A stretch of 14,599 bases of DNA from Deltaproteobacteria bacterium. Lineage in GTDB: Bacteria; Desulfobacterota_C; Deferrisomatia; Deferrisomatales; JACRMM01. The notes under the pieces are model-generated. The model was not told the DNA's origin, ran no database searches, and saw only the letters and a list, made by a program, of their open reading frames with translations. A program made the translations under genes and the position numbers. Within the stretch, counting starts at the first letter, position 1, and each line of letters starts with the position of its first letter. The stretch is taken from assembly GCA_016218905.1 (NCBI GenBank), contig JACRCS010000967.1, positions 1 to 14,599 on the forward strand, in the 5' to 3' direction. Below, piece after piece: positions 12,920 to 14,599 of this stretch.

Positions 12920-13948
12920 TCAGAGCACCTTCCAAGGCTGGGGCATGAAGATGGACTCATAGAGGCCGAGGGCGTAGCGGTCGCTCATCCCCGCGAGGAA
13001 GTCCGTGGCCAGGTCCTCCACTCGCTCGCCGGGAAGCGCCTGGGCCCACTCCGAGAGGACACGCTCCTGGTGCTCGAGGAAGTAGCCGTACAGCTCCTGC
13101 AGGATCTTGGCCGCCTTGATGAAGTCTCCGTGGACGGTCGGATTGTCGTAGACGCGGTCGTAGAGGAACTCCCGCAGGACGACGGCGGCCTCGTGTACCG
13201 CGTCGCCGAGGGCGACCTCGGCCAGGTCTCGCTCGAGGGTCTGCCGGATCACGTCGCGTACCATGGCGTCGATCCGCTGACCGTGCGTCTCCCCCAGGCG
13301 CTCGCGGACCACGGGCGGGATCTCTTCTCTGCGGATGACGCCGGCGCGCAGGGCGTCGTCCACGTCGGCCGTCAGGTAGGCGATCAAATCCGACACCCGG
13401 ACCACCTGCCCCTCGAGGCTCCCCTCCGGCCGCAGGATCTCCCCCTTGCCCTTCGTGTGCTGCAGGATGCCCTCGCGTACCTCCTGGGTGAGGTTGAGCC
13501 CCTGGCCGTCGCGCTCCAGGAGGTCCACGACCCGCAGGCTCTGGTAGGAATGGTGGAAGCCGCCCGGACGGAGCCGGTCGAGCACCGCCTCGCCCGCGTG
13601 GCCGAAGGGTGTGTGACCCAGGTCGTGGGCGAGGGCGATGGCTTCCACGAGCGTCTCGTTGAGGCGCAGCGCCCGGGCCACGGTCCGGGCGATCTGGCTC
13701 ACCTCGAGCGTGTGGGTGAGGCGGGTCCGATAGTGATCGCCGGCCGGAGCCAGGAAGACCTGCGTCTTGTGCTTCAAGCGCCGGAACGCCTTGCAGTGAA
13801 GGACCCGGTCGCGGTCGTGCTGAAAGGCGGGCCGGATGTCGCAGGGAGCCTCGGGCCGGAGCCTTCCCCGGCTCATCCGGGAACGGGCCGCTCTCGGGTG
13901 GAGGAGGCACTCCTCCTGCTCTTCGATCATCTCCCGGATCGTCGCCAT
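12920..13948 (-). CDS. dgt: Deoxyguanosinetriphosphate triphosphohydrolase-like protein (HD domain)
   Basis: A 342-residue HD-domain phosphohydrolase of the dGTPase family, subtype 2 by length, expected to cleave dNTPs to the deoxynucleoside and triphosphate and so adjust nucleotide pools. The signature motifs are in order: [15 protein letters not shown] (51-65), [18 protein letters not shown] (71-88, metal ligand His79) and [14 protein letters not shown] (107-120, the HD pair His108/Asp109), followed by [10 protein letters not shown] and a later [13 protein letters not shown] with the metal-binding Asp. The ATG at 13948 follows GAGGGTCCC. It is cytosolic, and its C-terminus ([13 protein letters not shown]) is complete. 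It appears intact and is an ordinary housekeeping gene. Substrate preference among dNTPs cannot be determined from sequence. Confidence 0.93.
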   Translation of the reverse strand: MATIREMIEEQEECLLHPRAARSRMSRGRLRPEAPCDIRPAFQHDRDRVLHCKAFRRLKHKTQVFLAPAGDHYRTRLTHTLEVSQIARTVARALRLNETLVEAIALAHDLGHTPFGHAGEAVLDRLRPGGFHHSYQSLRVVDLLERDGQGLNLTQEVREGILQHTKGKGEILRPEGSLEGQVVRVSDLIAYLTADVDDALRAGVIRREEIPPVVRERLGETHGQRIDAMVRDVIRQTLERDLAEVALGDAVHEAAVVLREFLYDRVYDNPTVHGDFIKAAKILQELYGYFLEHQERVLSEWAQALPGERVEDLATDFLAGMSDRYALGLYESIFMPQPWKVL

Positions 13949-13999
13949 GGGACCCTCGGCGTCAGGAAGAAGGAAGAGTACCCGATCATCGGTTCTCAG

Positions 14000-14095
14000 T
14001 CATCAGTTGTCAGTTGGTAGGGTGGGCTCTGCCCACCAGGTAGGAAGGCGCTGGGTAGGATGGTGGGCAGAGCCCACCCTACAACCGATAACTGA
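14000..14095. repeat. REPIN-like pair of inverted hairpins
   Basis: Two 21-nt arms, 14017-14037 and 14062-14082, are perfect reverse complements of each other. Each arm is itself a hairpin: GGTGGGC-TCT-GCCCACC and GGTGGGC-AGA-GCCCACC, 7-bp stems with 3-nt loops. Imperfect complementarity extends outward through CAGTTGTCAGTTG on the left and CGATAACTG on the right. Two REP-like hairpins in opposite orientation make a REPIN. The GTAGGGTGGGC core resembles widespread intergenic repeats mobilised by RAYT transposases; no transposase is in this window. It could also act as a terminator or mRNA stabiliser downstream of the metalloprotease gene. Confidence 0.8.
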
Positions 14096-14105
14096 AGACC
14101 GAAGG

Positions 14106-14599
14106 CTACTGCAATGCCACGGGCGCGCGGGAGCCGAATTGGTCCTTCCCGGGACCCTGCGGTCCGCCCAGGAGGAGCTCGATCTCCCGCAGGCATTCCT
14201 GGAGGTGCATGAGCGTCCTCTCGTCCTCGACTCGCGGCAGCGCCCCTTCGATCTTCTTGCCGAGCTTCGCCAGCGAGCCCCTCCCGACCGCCACGAAGTC
14301 GGTGTCCGTCGGAGACACGGGAAAGTCGCTTCCCGCCTGGGACGTGTCGGCGAGGCTCGCCCGCGGAGAGGAGGGCGGCGATGCGGTGAGCTGGGCCTTC
14401 AAGTGCGCCAGATAGCTGCGGTGGAGCTCCCTGCGGTAGACGTTGACGACGGGGTGCTCTGCCTCGAGCTCCTCGAAGAGCCCCTCGTGCACGTCGGCGA
14501 AGAACTGCGGCAGGCAGTACCCGTCCACGGGGTCGAGCGTCTCGGCGTCCTCCAGGAGCTTGTACCGCTTGGCGCTCAGGAGCTCCTGCAGGAGCTCGC
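14106..14599 (-). CDS. C-terminal part of a probable zinc-dependent metalloprotease (DUF4953-like), 5' end outside window
   Basis: About 164 C-terminal residues are present; the coding frame runs off the window end without a start, and a GTG at 14528 is an internal Val. The visible part is helical (SAKRYKLLEDAETLDPVDGY, then VVNVYRRELHRSYLAHLKAQL), then a low-complexity Ser/Pro loop and a last helix (KLGKKIEGALPRVEDERTLM and HLQECLREIELLL). The pattern 'VYRR-L-R-Y-x2-L ... loop ... L-x6-L ... D-x3-HL-x2-L-x2-I' resembles the end of DUF4953/DUF5117 zinc metalloproteases as I remember them. The HExxH catalytic centre would lie upstream and cannot be seen. Stop TAG at 14108-14106. The family assignment is tentative. 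Confidence 0.55.
   Translation of the reverse strand, partial: ELLQELLSAKRYKLLEDAETLDPVDGYCLPQFFADVHEGLFEELEAEHPVVNVYRRELHRSYLAHLKAQLTASPPSSPRASLADTSQAGSDFPVSPTDTDFVAVGRGSLAKLGKKIEGALPRVEDERTLMHLQECLREIELLLGGPQGPGKDQFGSRAPVALQ

Noticed and set aside
11463..12962. 499-codon plus-strand frame over the response regulator
   Set aside because: Antisense shadow; the minus frame has a complete receiver domain and a strong ribosome binding site.
12848..14020. 390-codon plus-strand frame over the dGTPase gene
   Set aside because: Antisense shadow; HD-domain motifs are clear in the minus frame.

Overview
The window looks like a high-GC bacterial chromosome or metagenomic contig. GC-rich codon use, the RomR-like response regulator layout, the TIGR02943-like sigma factor and the reductive dehalogenase suggest a Desulfobacterota/deltaproteobacterial-type or related soil or subsurface lineage; this is a weak inference and there is no rRNA marker. 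I saw no tRNA, rRNA, CRISPR array or intact transposase.

Region 1 (35-3614, all plus strand) is a compact module: a TVP38/TMEM64-type membrane protein, an ECF-like sigma factor, a cytosolic zinc-binding anti-sigma protein translationally coupled to it by an ATGA overlap, a small membrane protein with a C-terminal SHOCT motif, and a FAD/NAD(P) disulfide oxidoreductase resembling mercuric reductase but lacking its C-terminal Cys pair. The outer two genes correspond to the halves of a known fused 'TVP38/TMEM64 + FAD-dependent oxidoreductase' protein; here they are split, with a regulatory cassette between them.

Region 2 (3515-7780, minus strand) carries a GH15 alpha-glucosidase/glucoamylase-like enzyme coupled to a secreted DUF3047 protein, then an unrecognised secreted, possibly lipid-anchored protein whose 3' end overlaps the oxidoreductase gene tail to tail.

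Region 3 (7781-11747) is disturbed. It has a divergent control region with two palindromes, a second TVP38-type gene broken by a +1 frameshift, a 56-nt copy of part of the Region 2 secreted-protein gene, an orphan C-terminal fragment, a small six-cysteine glutaredoxin-like gene, a multiply frameshifted 3' fragment of a cystathionine gamma-synthase/lyase gene, and a membrane-anchored reductive dehalogenase whose frame breaks just before its second iron-sulfur motif. The pattern suggests gene decay after rearrangement, although sequencing error could explain some single-base shifts.

Region 4 (11748-14599, minus strand) is more ordinary: a response regulator with a long acidic and proline-rich tail, a dGTPase-family HD phosphohydrolase, a REPIN-like pair of inverted hairpins, and the C-terminal end of a probable DUF4953-type zinc metalloprotease that runs off the window.
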